NCBI RefSeq assembly: GCF_042100115.1
Contig: NC_091272.1
Coordinates: 5,580,001-5,644,000 of the forward strand
DNA: 64,000 bases
Reading direction: 5' to 3'
Source of the DNA: Alternaria dauci
Lineage: Eukaryota > Ascomycota > Dothideomycetes > Pleosporales > Pleosporaceae
The notes under the pieces are model-generated. The model was not told where the DNA came from and ran no database searches. It saw only the letters and a program-made list of their open reading frames with translations. Shown here in pieces: positions 12,312-24,337 of this stretch; within the stretch, counting starts at the first letter, position 1, and every line of letters starts with the position of its first letter. The translations under genes were made by a program, and so were the position numbers.

Positions 12312-13264
12312 GGTGCCGGTTGGTCGTGGTTGACGTAGTGGGTGGGGTTGTGAGGCGTGTGCCTAGGGCGCAGTGGGGGAGGATATTTGTAGGTGCGCAG
12401 TCATCAATGCACAGCTGCCAGTTCACGGTTGCGGGCAGACAATGCGGCTGAACTGTAGAGGCACACGGTCAGCTTGTGGTTGACTGAACAGTGGCAGTCA
12501 CGGGCTGTACACGGTAGAGTAATCACTGCACGTGGGCGGGCGTGGATTCGCGTGCGCGCTACTTACCCTACAAATGTGCAGTGGATAGCAGTCTGCGGTT
12601 GTTGGCCGTTAATGCAGGTAGAGACGTAGTCGGGGGCAATGGTTGTCGGAGAGAGTGGTTCATGTGGGTATCCGGCGCCTCGTCCTGATGACATCTAGCT
12701 GGGAGCTCCAACCCTGCAGGTCTTAGGCGAATGAGCGGCGACGGCGGCGGCGGCAACGTCGAGATCGTGGATCGCAGATCGTGGGGTCAGGTATCGCAGG
12801 TGCAGTCCAACTTGCACAGAACGGAGAACTCGCCTTACTAATCTCCAGAGACCCGTACGCGCTGCTGTGAGGCAAGGTGCGAGGTGATTCATCACATTCG
12901 GACGAGACGCGCTATATACTGTCGGACATCCGCCAGGCACTCGAAGACGCGCAATACACACAAGGCGACTACGCAGTAAGCTACCCCGTTTCCATCATCT
13001 TCTGACCTGCTTATTTCGCCTCTTTCTCGCCCTGTTCCCTGTTGCAGGGCTGCATTCGTCCTCCGTTCCTCTACCCGCGCTCTCATCTCCTTGCATATTC
13101 GTCCCGATGCAAGGCTGGTGGCACGACACGCGACACGTCTGTTGCCTCGTACAGGCATCGCCTCTCGCCTTCTTTAAGCCTGCAGCACAGCATGTCGGCT
13201 GAAAGACTCCAATGTTTTCGTATCTGTGTGCTGTCTCTGACTAATTGAACTCCTCCAGTAAAGG
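12312..13264. promoter_or_regulatory. Divergent promoter region, BLM10 / PSF3
   Basis: A 953 bp interval between two start codons pointing away from each other. Just before the PSF3 start, a CTGACTAA element followed by CTCCTCCAG (about 13235-13259) looks like a branch point and acceptor. A GTAAGC at 12976 could be its donor, so PSF3 may have a leader intron. That pairing is inference. Confidence 0.5.
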
Positions 13265-13950
13265 ATGGGTTCCTACTACGACGTAGACGCAATCCTAACG
13301 GACGCGCAAAAGGTACCATGCACTTTCGAGCTTACCGTTCCTGGCCTCGGCTATCTCGAGGGCAACATGAGCGGCGACATGAAGCAGGGTTCAAAAGTAG
13401 AGCTCCCACTATGGCTGGGCGAGATGCTTGCACTGAGGTAAACAACGGTTCTCATAATGTGTGCATTCCGTGTTGACAGTATCTACAGTCAGAGTCTAAA
13501 TACATCTTCTCTTGTGACCATCGACCCTCCGTCCGCCCTGTCTCCACGCGTTCTGAACGCCCTCAAAGCTGACCCAAGAACCGTCGATTTACGAGCTCTC
13601 GCTCCACACTTCTACAATCTCGGCGCACGAATCCTGGAGCTGTTTGAGGAGGAAGAAATGATCGAGGTGCTAAGCGATGTGAGTTCTGTTTTGATCAATG
13701 CAACGGCGTCATGCTAACCCGCATAGACATTCAAGGCCAGGGCGGCTCTTATAGCCGATCAAGCCCACAACCCACGGGGTGCACTAGGCGAAGGCGCCGA
13801 CTTCATGCGAGGCCTGGATGAGAACGAGCGGCAGTGTAAGTGCTGACAAAGCTTCACGATACGACTGCTAACGATCGTGGAGTGTTCCGCGCGGCGCACG
13901 ATAGCGCAAAAGGTGTACGGACGTGGATGGCAGATCTGAAGAAGAAATGA
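13265..13950 (+). CDS. PSF3: GINS complex subunit PSF3
   Basis: A subunit of the GINS tetramer, part of the CMG replicative helicase needed to start and elongate DNA replication. Exons 13265-13437, 13480 or 13489-13678, 13727-13835 and 13883-13950 close in frame to 182 or 179 residues, the normal Psf3 size. Diagnostic sequence is MGSYYDVDAILTDAQKVPC, the PGLGYL block, KVELPLWLGEML, and LSPRVLNALKADPRTVDL. Exon 2 has two in-frame acceptors nine bases apart (after 13479 and after 13488). The second sits about 11 bases from a TTGAC branch-like element and is spaced better, so I slightly favour 179 residues. Confidence 0.92.
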
Positions 13951-14221
13951 AGATAGTCGCTGGATCGCACAAATGACAACTACCAGATGGCTGGCCAGGA
14001 GAGGTTGGAACATCGACTCACAGACCTTTGGAAAATCAGAATCGATGACTGCACGACGTAATGACGGTTGACAAAAGCGCATGAGAAGAGGCACAGCAAC
14101 ACCAAAAGACGATTGGGACGCGTAGTTGTGAGGCAAGCAGCTGTTCGAGCCTACCTTTGAGTACGATACCATACCTCAGAGCAACTAGCCAGCGAATTCA
14201 AGACTTGTACGGTGTCCATGT

Positions 14222-15938
14222 CTACCGCATTGCCGCACCAAGGTTACTGTTTTGCAAGAGTATAGCCAACTGCTCGGGCGGGTAGCCCAAGAAGACCGGT
14301 CCGTTGAACACCATCTGTGGTACTAATTTCGGGCCTTCAGGTTCTCGGGGTTGTTGGGGTTCTGGGGCGGGAGGCTGTGGGGGGCGTTCTGTGGGCGGTA
14401 CATGTGTGGTTGGAGCACGAGGCTGCGACTGTGGTGGTAAGCCAAAGTGTGGCGCTTCAGGCTGTCGTGGTGTTTGTCCCATCATCGCACGGTGATCGAC
14501 AGGGCATTTGCCAGGTTGTTGGGCTGTCTCGCCTATCGGACGACCAGTGTCGAGTGGCAGTTGTGGCGACGCTGTTGGTACAGAGCCCACCGAGGAGGAG
14601 CTATCAGCATTGGTGTATTTTGCAGGTATCGAGATGCCCCAAGGCCGACTTGGCGATTCGCCAACCCTGACTTCTTTCAGCGGCCGGTCACGGTCAAAGT
14701 GGGCGGTCCTTGTCTCGTCCAATGCATTCTCCTCCGACTCTTCCTCAGGCGGTGGGGTTCCATCGTTGAGACTTGCCGAAACAGCTGAGGCCCAATTCTG
14801 TACCTTGGTATCGGCCTTTGCGTCGTTGCCTATGTGCTCTGCCTCCGGCTCTTCTTCGATAGCATCATCAGGATCCTCAGGAAGCCACACTTGGTGCTTC
14901 TGCCCTAAGCCCTGGATCATGTTGACCATGTTGCCATACTTGCGATCGAGCTGCTCTATGCTCTCTCGATCACTCTGGAAGCGCGTGATGCAGACCTCAT
15001 GGCTTCTCGGCAGCTCATGCTTGTGTTTTTCAAAGTATTGGGCCACCTCCTCTGGATTGTGTTGGTCGAGGAACCGGATGGGGCACACGGCAGCAGAGCC
15101 CGACGCCGCTACTGACGCGGTGACCGACGCAGGCTTACTGCTGCATATTTCGGCGCGGATAGGGTCGGTGAACGAGGGCCGTTTGGATCTTCGACCGCGT
15201 ACGCTTAATCGGGATGTCGAGCTACGCGGTGTGGCCAGCGGGCTGCCTCTGCCACTACCGGATGCGAAGGGACAGGCGAGTTTACTAGGTGTTCCAGCAA
15301 CAGTGAAGTCTTTCTCTATAGGTGACGTGGCTCTATTGGTCTGTATCTCAGGTAACGAGGCGGGTTTGTCTGCGGACGGACCACTCCATATTTTTACACT
15401 GCTAATATTCTCAGGCGCGTGCAGCTTGACAGCAGCCTCCTCGGCCTTCTGGATGACCAGTGCCCGGCTCTTGCGCTCTACATCATCGCTATATGCCAAC
15501 TGCTCCACCAAATTCAAACGTATTCGAGGTTGTTCGTCTCCAACACGCTCAAGGTCTTGCAGGAAAGTAAGATGGTCTTGCGACAGCGTATTGGGGGTGA
15601 AGCGTTTCAAGAGATCAAGATACTGTTCATCGTCAGCTGGGCCCGTCGAGGATATGGTGTGCTGAGGCGAGAGGTGGTTGTCCAGATCAGTACATGATAA
15701 ATGGTTATCTGTCAATGCCGCTGTGCAGCTGCAGGTCTAGAGCTAAAATGTATCATCACAGGAGGGGGAGGGAGGGTGGCGGAAGATTGTCACATACCTG
15801 TTGCTTGGCCCACGAGAGCTTGCTTTCGAGCTGTTTCTGCTGATCGAACAAAACCTGGTATTCTCCACTAAGCGCAGCAAAGCCTTCAACGAGCTGCTCA
15901 GCGAGCTCCGTCACGTTGTTCTGAGCCTCTTCAGCCAT
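14222..15938 (-). CDS. Conserved fungal protein with Cys-Pro motifs, function unknown
   Basis: Two exons, 15938-15798 and 15736-14222, give 551 residues. The N-terminus (MAEEAQNNVTELAEQL...) is a coiled-coil-like helix of about 45 residues, and a second helical block (about 60-125) follows. The middle contains CPFASG and CPIRFLDQH, then a conserved-looking block EVAQYFEKHKHELPRSHEVC and GNMVNMIQGLGQKHQ. A third Cys-Pro site, GKCPVDHR, lies near residue 455, followed by a Pro/Gln-rich low-complexity stretch and a hydrophobic C-terminal end (FLGYPPEQLAILLQ). The domain style is that of a widespread Pezizomycotina protein without a known role. GKCPVDHR resembles the heme-binding Cys-Pro motif at the N-terminus of cytochrome c heme lyases, but there is no lyase domain. 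The gene is divergent from RER2. Confidence 0.82.
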
Positions 15939-16367
15939 GGCAAGGTTAGCAAAGAGATGGAGTGGTGTGACAGCAGAGCAGAAGAGCACAGCACTGATGA
16001 CGCGGCAAGTGAGGCTCGCAGTCGGGAAAGAAGAAAGACGAACGGAAGCTCGGCAAGGACTGCAGCTTCGGAAGCGACGGTTGAGCCGCGCCACGCTTAG
16101 TCACGCCTCACCAGCCACTCACCGCTGCAGGAGCCACCCGATGCTCCCCTGCTTGGAAGTCGCGTCACGGCTCGCTGCGCCTTGAATACGTTACGTAGCA
16201 TCTTAGCACTGGCATCAATTCTTATAGACCATGATACCCTGACCGTTGTGATACAGCCGCATCGAACCGCTCTCCCTCTTTACCGTGGAAAAGCACATTG
16301 CTCCCCCCTCGATATTTCGAAGCTCCTACCCTACAGATCTAAGCCAAGTCCCTCAACAATATTCACC
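15939..16367. promoter_or_regulatory. Divergent promoter, Cys-Pro protein / RER2
   Basis: A 429 bp interval separating two outward-facing start codons, so the two genes must share a compact promoter. No TATA-like element is obvious. Confidence 0.5.
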
Positions 16368-17549
16368 ATGGGCTCTCTCCACGACTCCCGCATACACAAG
16401 TGGTTTGCGACGTCACCGCCCGTCGCATGGACAGTCAGGCAGCTGCGAGAGCTTCTTATTGGGTCGCTGAAGCAGGGCCCTATCCCGCAACATGTCGCAT
16501 TCGTAATGGACGGTAACAGGCGATTTGCGCGAAACCACCACATTGAGACAGTCGAAGGACACAACCTCGGGTTCGAGTCGTTAGCGAGGGTATGGATGAC
16601 GGGCATCCAGGCGTCGGAATACCGTGCTAACAGCCCTGCCAGATCCTCGAAGTCTGCTACAAAACTGGCGTCAAGGTCGTCACCATCTACGCATTCAGCA
16701 TAGAGAACTTCAAGCGCTCCAAGCATGAAGTCGATGCGCTCATGTCCATGGCAAAGGTGAAGCTGCAACAATTAGCCGAGCACGGAGCTCTGCTGGATCG
16801 CTATGGTGCATCCGTCCGAGTGCTGGGGCAGCGCGAGCTCATCAGCCCGGATGTACTGATGGCTGTGGAAAAGGCTGTCGCCATGACAGCACACAACAAG
16901 AAGTGCGTTACTTTTCCCACCATGAAAGGCGTCGCTGACCACGATCAGGGCTGTTCTCAACGTCTGCTTCCCTTACACGTCACGGCACGAAATCACGACC
17001 GCAGTCATGAAGACTGTCGAGACGTACAGCACGCCGATACACAACCTGCCCACCCCTTCTAAGCGAACCTTTTCCGAATCGCACATAACCCAGCATATTC
17101 GCAAGCAAATGTTGGAGGAGGATGCGGAAGGTATGGCGGAACAGCCCGATTCGCGGCCGGAGTCGCGCTCGTCCAAGGAAGCGACCTCAGCTGACGATGG
17201 GCGGTCCTCGTCAACTTCGACCGCCATCAACTCGCCTGAGAAGGACGACGTGCATAACGGGCCGACGTTTCTGGATCCAGAGTCAATTAGCGCTCAAACT
17301 CTGAACGACAACATGATGACGGCTGACGCCCCGCCCCTCGACCTGCTCGTGCGTACCTCTGGCGTGGAGCGGCTGAGCGATTTTATGCTCTGGCAGGCCC
17401 ACGAGAACACGTCCATTGTGTTTCTCAAGTGCCTGTGGCCCGAGTTCGACTTGTGGCAGTTTTTGCCTGTGCTCGTAGAATGGCAGTGGCAGCAGAAGAA
17501 GCTGCACGAGGAGCAGCAGCGGACCCGCGGACGGCCCAAGTCAGACTGA
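16368..17549 (+). CDS. RER2: Dehydrodolichyl diphosphate synthase (cis-prenyltransferase)
   Basis: Predicted to chain isopentenyl diphosphate units into dolichol precursors at the ER for protein glycosylation and GPI anchors, which ties it loosely to GPI18 in this window. Exons 16368-16589, 16643-16902 and 16949-17549 give 360 residues. Catalytic marks are HVAFVMDGNRRFAR (motif with the active Asp, about residues 44-57), the TIYAFSIENFKR block, and LLVRTSGVERLSDFMLWQ near residue 295. The exon 2/3 join restores KAVLNVCFPYTSRHEI. An acidic Ser-rich insertion of about 85 residues (roughly 205-290) sits just before the RTSG motif. This makes it longer than yeast Rer2 (about 286 residues). Confidence 0.94.
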
Positions 17550-18155
17550 GCGCGTCCAATGCAGCATATGGCGCAAAGCCCTCGCAGGCCATACAATGAG
17601 GCAGATCTGAACTTGAGCGAGCATCGAAGATACCCAAGACAAAGCATTCTATTCGTCAACCATTATTCTTTCCGCAGCAAACCATATCTTGTAATACATG
17701 TCAATCTCGCATCATCGTGGCACGTGTGCATATGCGCAACTAATGGCCCGCCCATGTCTTGACCGCTCGTGGTTTGCGACCGAACATGCAACATGCATTA
17801 GCTCATTCTTAGCGCACCGGACAGCTTCAAGCGTCATCTCACCCCCGGAACAACAACCGCTAGGAGCTCCAGCCGGGAGGTGAGCTGAACATGACTTAAA
17901 ATCCGCGCGTTCCGCCGCATTGGGCGGCTATGACAGCTCTTGTCAGATCCAGAGCACGCAACCTGATCGTGCTTATCGCTCAGTGACACGGCTTACGCAG
18001 CTGTACCGCTTGTCTGGGCCCGGCTACCAACTTCTGAGATAGACTACTTGTTATCAGCAGCTTGTTTAGCAATCCTTGAATTCCTTATAATCAAGGTACC
18101 CTCGCTCCTGGCATTCCATGCCAATTGCTGGCGCGACAACATCCTCTACAACACC
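17550..18155. other. Intergenic, RER2 3' flank and orphan promoter
   Basis: A 606 bp stretch between two plus-strand genes. Only short uninformative open frames are seen. Confidence 0.5.
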
Positions 18156-19217
18156 ATGAACGCCCCAAATCTCCTGAAGATACCCATTGAGTTGCGCGAG
18201 CTCATATATAGCTTCCTCTTCAGCAGCTACACCATCCGACATGGTTTTAAACATGCCGGTGCCACTAGCGACGATGCAGAGTCCTCTGATCGCATAGCGC
18301 TCCTCCTCAGCTGTCGCCAGGTCTTCGCCGAGGCGCATCGCCATCTTCCGCTCAACTGCACTTTCCATTTCCGCGGCACAGAGAACCTACTCGAAACACT
18401 CCTCTCGGTTGATCAGAGCGTGTTGACGCGACTCCGCCACGTTCGAGTTCGTGCGTATCCTTTCCCGTTGTACTCCTCCGGGGGCTCACGGTACTACCCT
18501 ACGTACTATGCTGCAAATGCATTCACGCTGCTCCCTGGTCTCTGTCTGGATACCCTGGTTGTGGAGGATTGCTGGCATGGTTTCGGCCTGGGTGATACTT
18601 GGCGAGACGTCACAACTTACTTCGACATTGAGACTCTTCTGAAGAGCGACGCTTGGAAGGAATTGACGTACATCACCCCATGTACCGATTTCATTGCTTC
18701 GGGCTACGACCACCGGCGCAAACGGTTGGCGCAACCCGAGAACTGGGACGCGCTCATCAAAGAACGCGATGGAGAAGAGTACGGTGCAGAGGTCAAGATG
18801 TACATTGTTCCTTTTGCGCAGCAAACGGCGAGTGGGGACGAGAAGACAGAAGACGGGCGCATAATGCAGCCATGGACAGCAAAGCCAGGTCACGAAGTCA
18901 ACGAGAATTGGCGCATCGCGGGGCCGGAGCAGGACATGAAGGGCGAGGTGAGAATCATCGCAAAGAGAGGCAAGAGGTCAAGAGCTGTACAGCTTGGGCT
19001 TTCAGAAAAGAGGACCTGGAAAGAGTTGAAAGGAAAAGAAGCAGGCGGCTTTGCTCCTGAAGGTAAGCAAAATTTGGAAGTAAGTAATGCGACGACAGCT
19101 AGCTCACACAACGCAGGATGGACACCATACCACAATGACATGGCTGATGCAGTTGGTTGGATATATGGGGGCCACGGAAGGAGGATGCAACTCGCCAACG
19201 CCGCTCTACACAGCTGA
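18156..19217 (+). CDS. Orphan with F-box/2EXR-like N-terminus
   Basis: The first in-frame ATG is at 18156 and reads MNAPNLLKIPIELRELIYSF. This has the LPxELR-x-I-Y pattern typical of the many dothideomycete F-box-like or 2EXR-like orphans. A SCRQVFAEAHRHLP segment follows (about residue 60), also typical of these families. A 54 bp stretch, 19063-19116, has a GTAAGC donor, a CTCAC branch and a GCAG acceptor. It is a multiple of three with no stop, so the frame stays open whether or not it is spliced. Splicing gives 335 residues and an EGWTPYHND join; retention gives 353. I did not recognise an enzyme domain. The C-terminal half is Lys/Arg-rich, then ends in GWIYGGHGRR. Confidence 0.72.
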   Translation: MNAPNLLKIPIELRELIYSFLFSSYTIRHGFKHAGATSDDAESSDRIALLLSCRQVFAEAHRHLPLNCTFHFRGTENLLETLLSVDQSVLTRLRHVRVRAYPFPLYSSGGSRYYPTYYAANAFTLLPGLCLDTLVVEDCWHGFGLGDTWRDVTTYFDIETLLKSDAWKELTYITPCTDFIASGYDHRRKRLAQPENWDALIKERDGEEYGAEVKMYIVPFAQQTASGDEKTEDGRIMQPWTAKPGHEVNENWRIAGPEQDMKGEVRIIAKRGKRSRAVQLGLSEKRTWKELKGKEAGGFAPEGKQNLEVSNATTASSHNAGWTPYHNDMADAVGWIYGGHGRRMQLANAALHS

Positions 19218-19954
19218 CTACATCGATTCACAACGCAGCCCGTCTACGCGCCTTGGATATCGACTACGCCAACTCACACCTAAGGCTGGTAAAATTAGCG
19301 GCCCCATGGTAGCTTCGTAGATCCCTGTAAGCATTTAACCAGCGGGCACCCAGCACCGGGGTGCGACCAGTTTCATGCTGTACACTGATTCGCGGGACGC
19401 CATGCGGCGCGGTCCTTACAAGTCGGTTGGGTTACCTCTACACGGCGCGCTGCGAAAGTGTTGAAGAAGTAGGCGTGGGATACGTCAGGATGAAAGATAT
19501 TGGAAGGATATAGGTGCACTATTGTGGGTGAAATGCTACGTCTATTGTGACCCCGAAATAGGTAATCTAAAGCGTCTCGTAGGATCGCGAGAGCGTACGT
19601 GGAATGCTACAAACACCCACTAGTGCGCGAGGCGCGTCAATTTGATCCAGGTACCGTCACACAGCCGCACAACTCCCCTCGCCGCTGCTTTGCAGTGAGC
19701 CAGGAGATTTCCCGATTAGCGAAATTGCGCGCCTTCGCTCTCTAGAGGTGAAAGGGAAGTCACGATACAAATAGGTTTGTCTCTGCGCGCCAACTATCTA
19801 TCATTGACGTCGTCTCTTCACTCCCTCAACTCGCGGGACTAGGGACGCGGAACCGCGAATTGCTTGAGTGCAATAGTTTGGCCGCTGCTGTCCTCACAGG
19901 TCTCTTATCCTCATTCCCATGCGACAGCTTTCCGCTACCCAGGTTCCCGTCAAC
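19218..19954. other. Intergenic, carboxypeptidase promoter
   Basis: A 737 bp stretch upstream of the S10 peptidase gene. No coding exon is supported and no clear TATA box is seen. Confidence 0.5.
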
Positions 19955-22193
19955 ATGGTAAGCACACGAATTGCCTGCGCACACTGGCCAATCACTAACA
20001 AATATCAGATCCAACTATCCGCCATCGCTCTCATGTTTGCTCTCCACACTGGATTGTCAATCGCCCAGCAGTATCCTCCACCTGCAACCTATGATACCGT
20101 CATCAAGTCACCCGTCGACCCTAGGATCACCATATCCTACAAAGCGCCCGACGCCCACACATGTGCAACGGCTTTCGAGACGCAGAAGCAGTATACTGGA
20201 TATGTCAATCTCCCTCCGTTTACGCTTGAGTCGTTCCCGCAGAATTACTCAATCAACACCTTCTTCTGGTTCATCGAGGCCCGCGAGAACCCCGAAACCG
20301 CTCCGTTGACGATCTGGTTGAATGGAGGGCCTGGTGGTTCCAGCCTGTTCGGACTCTTTGGAGAAAATGGTCCCTGCGAGATTGTAGAAGGTCCAGATGG
20401 CAGCTACACCACGCAGACCAGGGTTTGGGGCTGGGACCGCAGCTCCAACGTGCTCTTCATCGACCAACCTACCCAAGTCGGCTACTCATACGACCAGCTC
20501 CGCAACGCTTCGGTCGACTTTAGTATACCTGATTACACTGGTCGGGACGAGCTCATAGAACCTTCCCCGCTTCCCGCTGGCGTTCCCGAGTGGCGCTTTA
20601 AGAACGGAACTTGGCCTTCTGCTATTCGAGACAATACAGAGAACTTGACTACCGTTGCCGCACAGTCATCATGGCACTTCCTCCAGGGCTTCTTGTCGGC
20701 ATTCCCCCAGTACAACCCTGGAGCTCAACCCCACAGCGACACCGTCGAGCCATGTCACATCAACCTGTTCAGCGAGAGCTACGGTGGCACTTATGGTCCA
20801 ATCTTCGCAGACTATTATGAGAGCCAGAACGAACGTCGGGAAAAGGGCGAAATTTCATCCGAAGCGCTGGATATCCGGCTTGGGTCACTCGGCATTGTCA
20901 ACGGTGCAATGGACGTCTACGGCTCGGCACTGTTTGGCCTGGAGTTCATCTACAACAACACCTACGGCATCGAAGGCATTGACCTTACTACCTATCAGAA
21001 TGCGGTATCGCAACTCCACGTAGACATGGGCTGCCGAGACCTAGTGACACAGTGCGGCGAGTTGGCAGCCCTCAACGACCCTGAAGGTCTTGGTCTTGAC
21101 CAAGACGTTAACGACCTGTGCTTCAGTGCAATTGCTACCTGCACAGATGTCTCCAGTATTACCTACGGTACGGGTAGGAGCATCTACGATTTCCGAGCTG
21201 GTCCAACAGTCGGGCCTGCTGTTGCACTCGCAGAGTATTTGAACCAAGAGGATGTTCTACAGTCCGTTGGCTCACCGGTCAACTACACTTCCACTAGCTA
21301 TACCGTTGCGAACGTTTTCCACTACAGTAGGTCGCCATGCGTTATTCTCAATTGTCTACGCAACACACTTACTAATATCTTGCCTAGACGGAGACGCGGC
21401 CCGTGGAGGGCAAATTGCCGCTACAGCGAACCTGCTTGCTCGCGGTATCAAAGTCGCCCTCATCTACGGTGATGCTGATGTCATATGCAACTGGTATGGA
21501 GGACAAAACTACTCTCTTGAGATTGCTGGTCTCGTTCCGGCATATGAGACAGCTTTTCCAGAGGCTGGGTACGCGGACATTGTTGTGAACGATACCTACA
21601 TTGGTGGTGTAGTCCGTCAATATGGCAACCTCTCATTCTCTCGGATTTACGACGCCGGCCACCAGGTACCGTACTATCAGCCTGAGACTGCCTTTACTGT
21701 TTTCACTCGCATTATCCAAGGTAACGACATCAGCATGGGTCGCATTGTGGATCTGTCTAGCTTTGGTACCGAAGGCCCTAGCACTTCCGATTACAGGAAC
21801 GTAGCAGGGCCCTCTCCTGACCCAATTTGCTGGATTCGGGAGGCTTATCTCAGTTGCACAGAGGAAGAGAATGCTGGTATTACCGCAGGGAATGGCACGG
21901 TGAAGGCCGGAATATGGTATCCCTCGGAGGAGGACGTTCCCAGCGCATCCAAGTCACAGCCCACTTCCACACCCTCAGTAGCTCTGACTGGTGTGTATAG
22001 CGCCACCAGCATCCCAACGATCAGGCAGACCTCCGGAGCACAGTCGCTTAGGCTGAACCTTCCATCTCGCCTTTCGCGTCACGACACCCCTGCAAATCTA
22101 CTGTCAGCAGACGATGAAGCTTACGACCGTGGGCAAAACATAAAGAATGGTCTCATTGGGGGACTTGCTGCGGCTGTCGCTCTGCTGTTGTGA
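19955..22193 (+). CDS. Serine carboxypeptidase, S10 family, secreted
   Basis: Removes C-terminal residues from peptides, probably outside the cell or at its surface. I favour a start ATG at 19955-19957 directly followed by a 51 bp intron (19958-20008). Then come exons 20009-21326 and 21388-22193, giving 708 residues. This start gives a clean signal peptide (MIQLSAIALMFALHTGLSIAQ). An ATG at 19919 is also open but adds a polar lead. The catalytic set is complete: substrate-binding WLNGGPGGSS near 104, nucleophile in ESYGG near Ser258, Asp471 in DADVICNW, and His532 in GHQVPYYQPE. The exon 2/3 join restores FHYNGDAARGGQ. The end is Ser/Thr-rich, then hydrophobic (GLIGGLAAAVALLL), which suggests a GPI-anchor signal. 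Confidence 0.93.
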
Positions 22194-22363
22194 GTGCATT
22201 GCACTCTTCCCATATCTGTCATATAGACCAACTTGCACACTCATTGAAACCCGTTCTCTCCCTTCTACACTTCGCAGTCATCTATCACGTCCCGGCTATT
22301 GCCTCCATTCTTGTTCCTCAGAGATTGATTTGCTGAAAGACGCCGTATAGAGGTCTACTTTCC

Positions 22364-23188
22364 ATGTTATGCTGCTGCCGATGCTTCAAACGCCGCAAGG
22401 TTTACAAAGGATTCTTCCCGGAAGATGGCGAAAACGGTCCAATCATTGTCAAGCAGATGGTTGATGATGCTCCAGCGCCAACATGCTCTAGCCGGCCAAC
22501 AACGCATCTAGATCCGATACCAGAGGCAAGCTCAAGACCCAGCGACGATCTGAGAGACAGAGCAGCCACCGTATCGAGCCAGCCAGTGTCTATGCCAACA
22601 ATGGAAGAGGGCCCTTTTGTTTCACCAGTCCAGCGGTCAACCTCCTTACTGCAGGATGCAGGACCATCAACACGTGCACCAACCATGCGGCCTACGGAGT
22701 TTATTGCAGCGCCCACGCCTCCTCAACCAGTTATTGTCGCGCATTTTGAACGGGCGGTGTCCGTGCCGCCTACGCCACCAGATCCCTTACCAACCGCAAC
22801 AGCGTCGATAAGAACGCCCTCGCCTACCCCAGCACAGCCATCACCGCCTTTACCTGAGTCGATGCACCCTTCAGGCCTCGTACCTATGTTGGCCCAGAAT
22901 ACGATTGCGTTGCCCCTTTTCTCGCCACTTGATACTCCGAAGAACGTCCTTCCACCACCTGATCCGGAGCCAAAGATAGATGGATCGCCAGTTCCTCCTC
23001 AGCCGTCGTTCTATACGCGTATCAAGTCCATGTTTATCGCTACACCAAGGGATGATGAGGCCACCTTCCAGAATGATGGTGTGATTGATCGACGAGTGCT
23101 GTTGCCGCGCGTCGCTGTGAGACTGCCTCCGTCCAAGCGTGCGCTGAAAGTTGCGGTACCAACGTGGTCCACTGAGGTTTGGTTATGA
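22364..23188 (+). CDS. Proline-rich orphan with Cys cluster
   Basis: A single open frame of 274 residues starting MLCCCRCFKRRK, only 171 bp after the carboxypeptidase stop. Four Cys within the first seven residues followed by basic residues look like a palmitoylation and membrane-attachment signal. The rest is a Pro/Ser/Thr-rich, probably disordered chain with repeated PPTPP and PSPTP-like segments. No family is recognised. Reality is supported by its length and coherent composition, not by homology. An extra 3' exon cannot be excluded. Confidence 0.5.
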   Translation: MLCCCRCFKRRKVYKGFFPEDGENGPIIVKQMVDDAPAPTCSSRPTTHLDPIPEASSRPSDDLRDRAATVSSQPVSMPTMEEGPFVSPVQRSTSLLQDAGPSTRAPTMRPTEFIAAPTPPQPVIVAHFERAVSVPPTPPDPLPTATASIRTPSPTPAQPSPPLPESMHPSGLVPMLAQNTIALPLFSPLDTPKNVLPPPDPEPKIDGSPVPPQPSFYTRIKSMFIATPRDDEATFQNDGVIDRRVLLPRVAVRLPPSKRALKVAVPTWSTEVWL

Positions 23189-24337
23189 TACAGACCTGAT
23201 TTGTGAGTACGATTCGTACCGGGAACACGTAGTGTTATGTTGGTGGTGGGATCGCGCAGTTCAGGTAGCTAGCGGTAGTTTGCAGATGGCTAATAGATCA
23301 TTGATACTGGAAGACAAAGCATGGCAGTATGGTATGAGCGTGACATATGATCAGTGGAAACTCTTACTGTCGTCCTGCCGGCGAGTCTCTCCGATCCCAT
23401 TCATGGTCAGACACGAACGTGATTGATTGTGGCTTTACATATACACGAACGTGAAGCATTAAAGGTGGCTTTATTTGCCAGGCACCTAGTGCAGTAAAAG
23501 TTCCATCAGTGAGCAACTACGTCAGATGCATGATAAGAAGAAGGGATTCGCGTAGCCAGTATGTGACAGCAACGAAAGGATATAGAGCTATCCAGACGCT
23601 ATCCAGAATGCGGTTAGCACACTACTAGACTTGGCTAGCTCAGGCATTATCTTCTAGATAACCCTGACCCTCCCAACTGCGCAACATCACGGCTGCTTAC
23701 TTCTCTTTGTCTTCACGCGTAGGCGCATGAACTACCTGTCTACGGATACGAAGAAGCTTTCTTCTACTGGCTATATCACCATGTTAAGATATCGCTTAAA
23801 GCTTCCAGCTGCGTTTTTGTTGACATAGGGACAGACCACAGGACTGCAATTCACCTAGAGTCGGTTATGTACAGACAGGCTCCTTAGTATGTTGCAGCTT
23901 ACGAATACAATACTAACAGATGCGCAAATTCTCACGGCTTGGGAAACAAGCATTTCTGTTTTGGTTGTGAGTACCGTTGGATATGGCACATTGTAACCCA
24001 GGATCTGGTGGGTGGAGAATCAACGCAAACCATGGTAGAGAGGCGAACCCTTTATTCTGATCGTTTCAGCAGGTCTATAACCTCCATTTCGTTAGAGACG
24101 AACAGTCTCAAGCAATAGTCACCACGAGTATTCGGATTCTCCTGGCACTTACACCAAGTCATAGAACGACCGTGCTCTACTTCACCTTGATCGCGCTGCT
24201 TCGAGCAGGAGCGACCCGCTACGACCCTCACCTCTATCTCACTACAAACACTATATTGAGGACTCGCCTTTACACTGAGCTCAACATCGCAAACCATACT
24301 ACCTTGGTCACGAATACCTCAACTCTACCAAATTACA
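23189..24337. other. Intergenic, no supported gene
   Basis: A 1149 bp stretch between two plus-strand genes. It is AT-richer than the neighbouring exons and has only short open frames. The right end should hold the RING gene promoter. Confidence 0.5.
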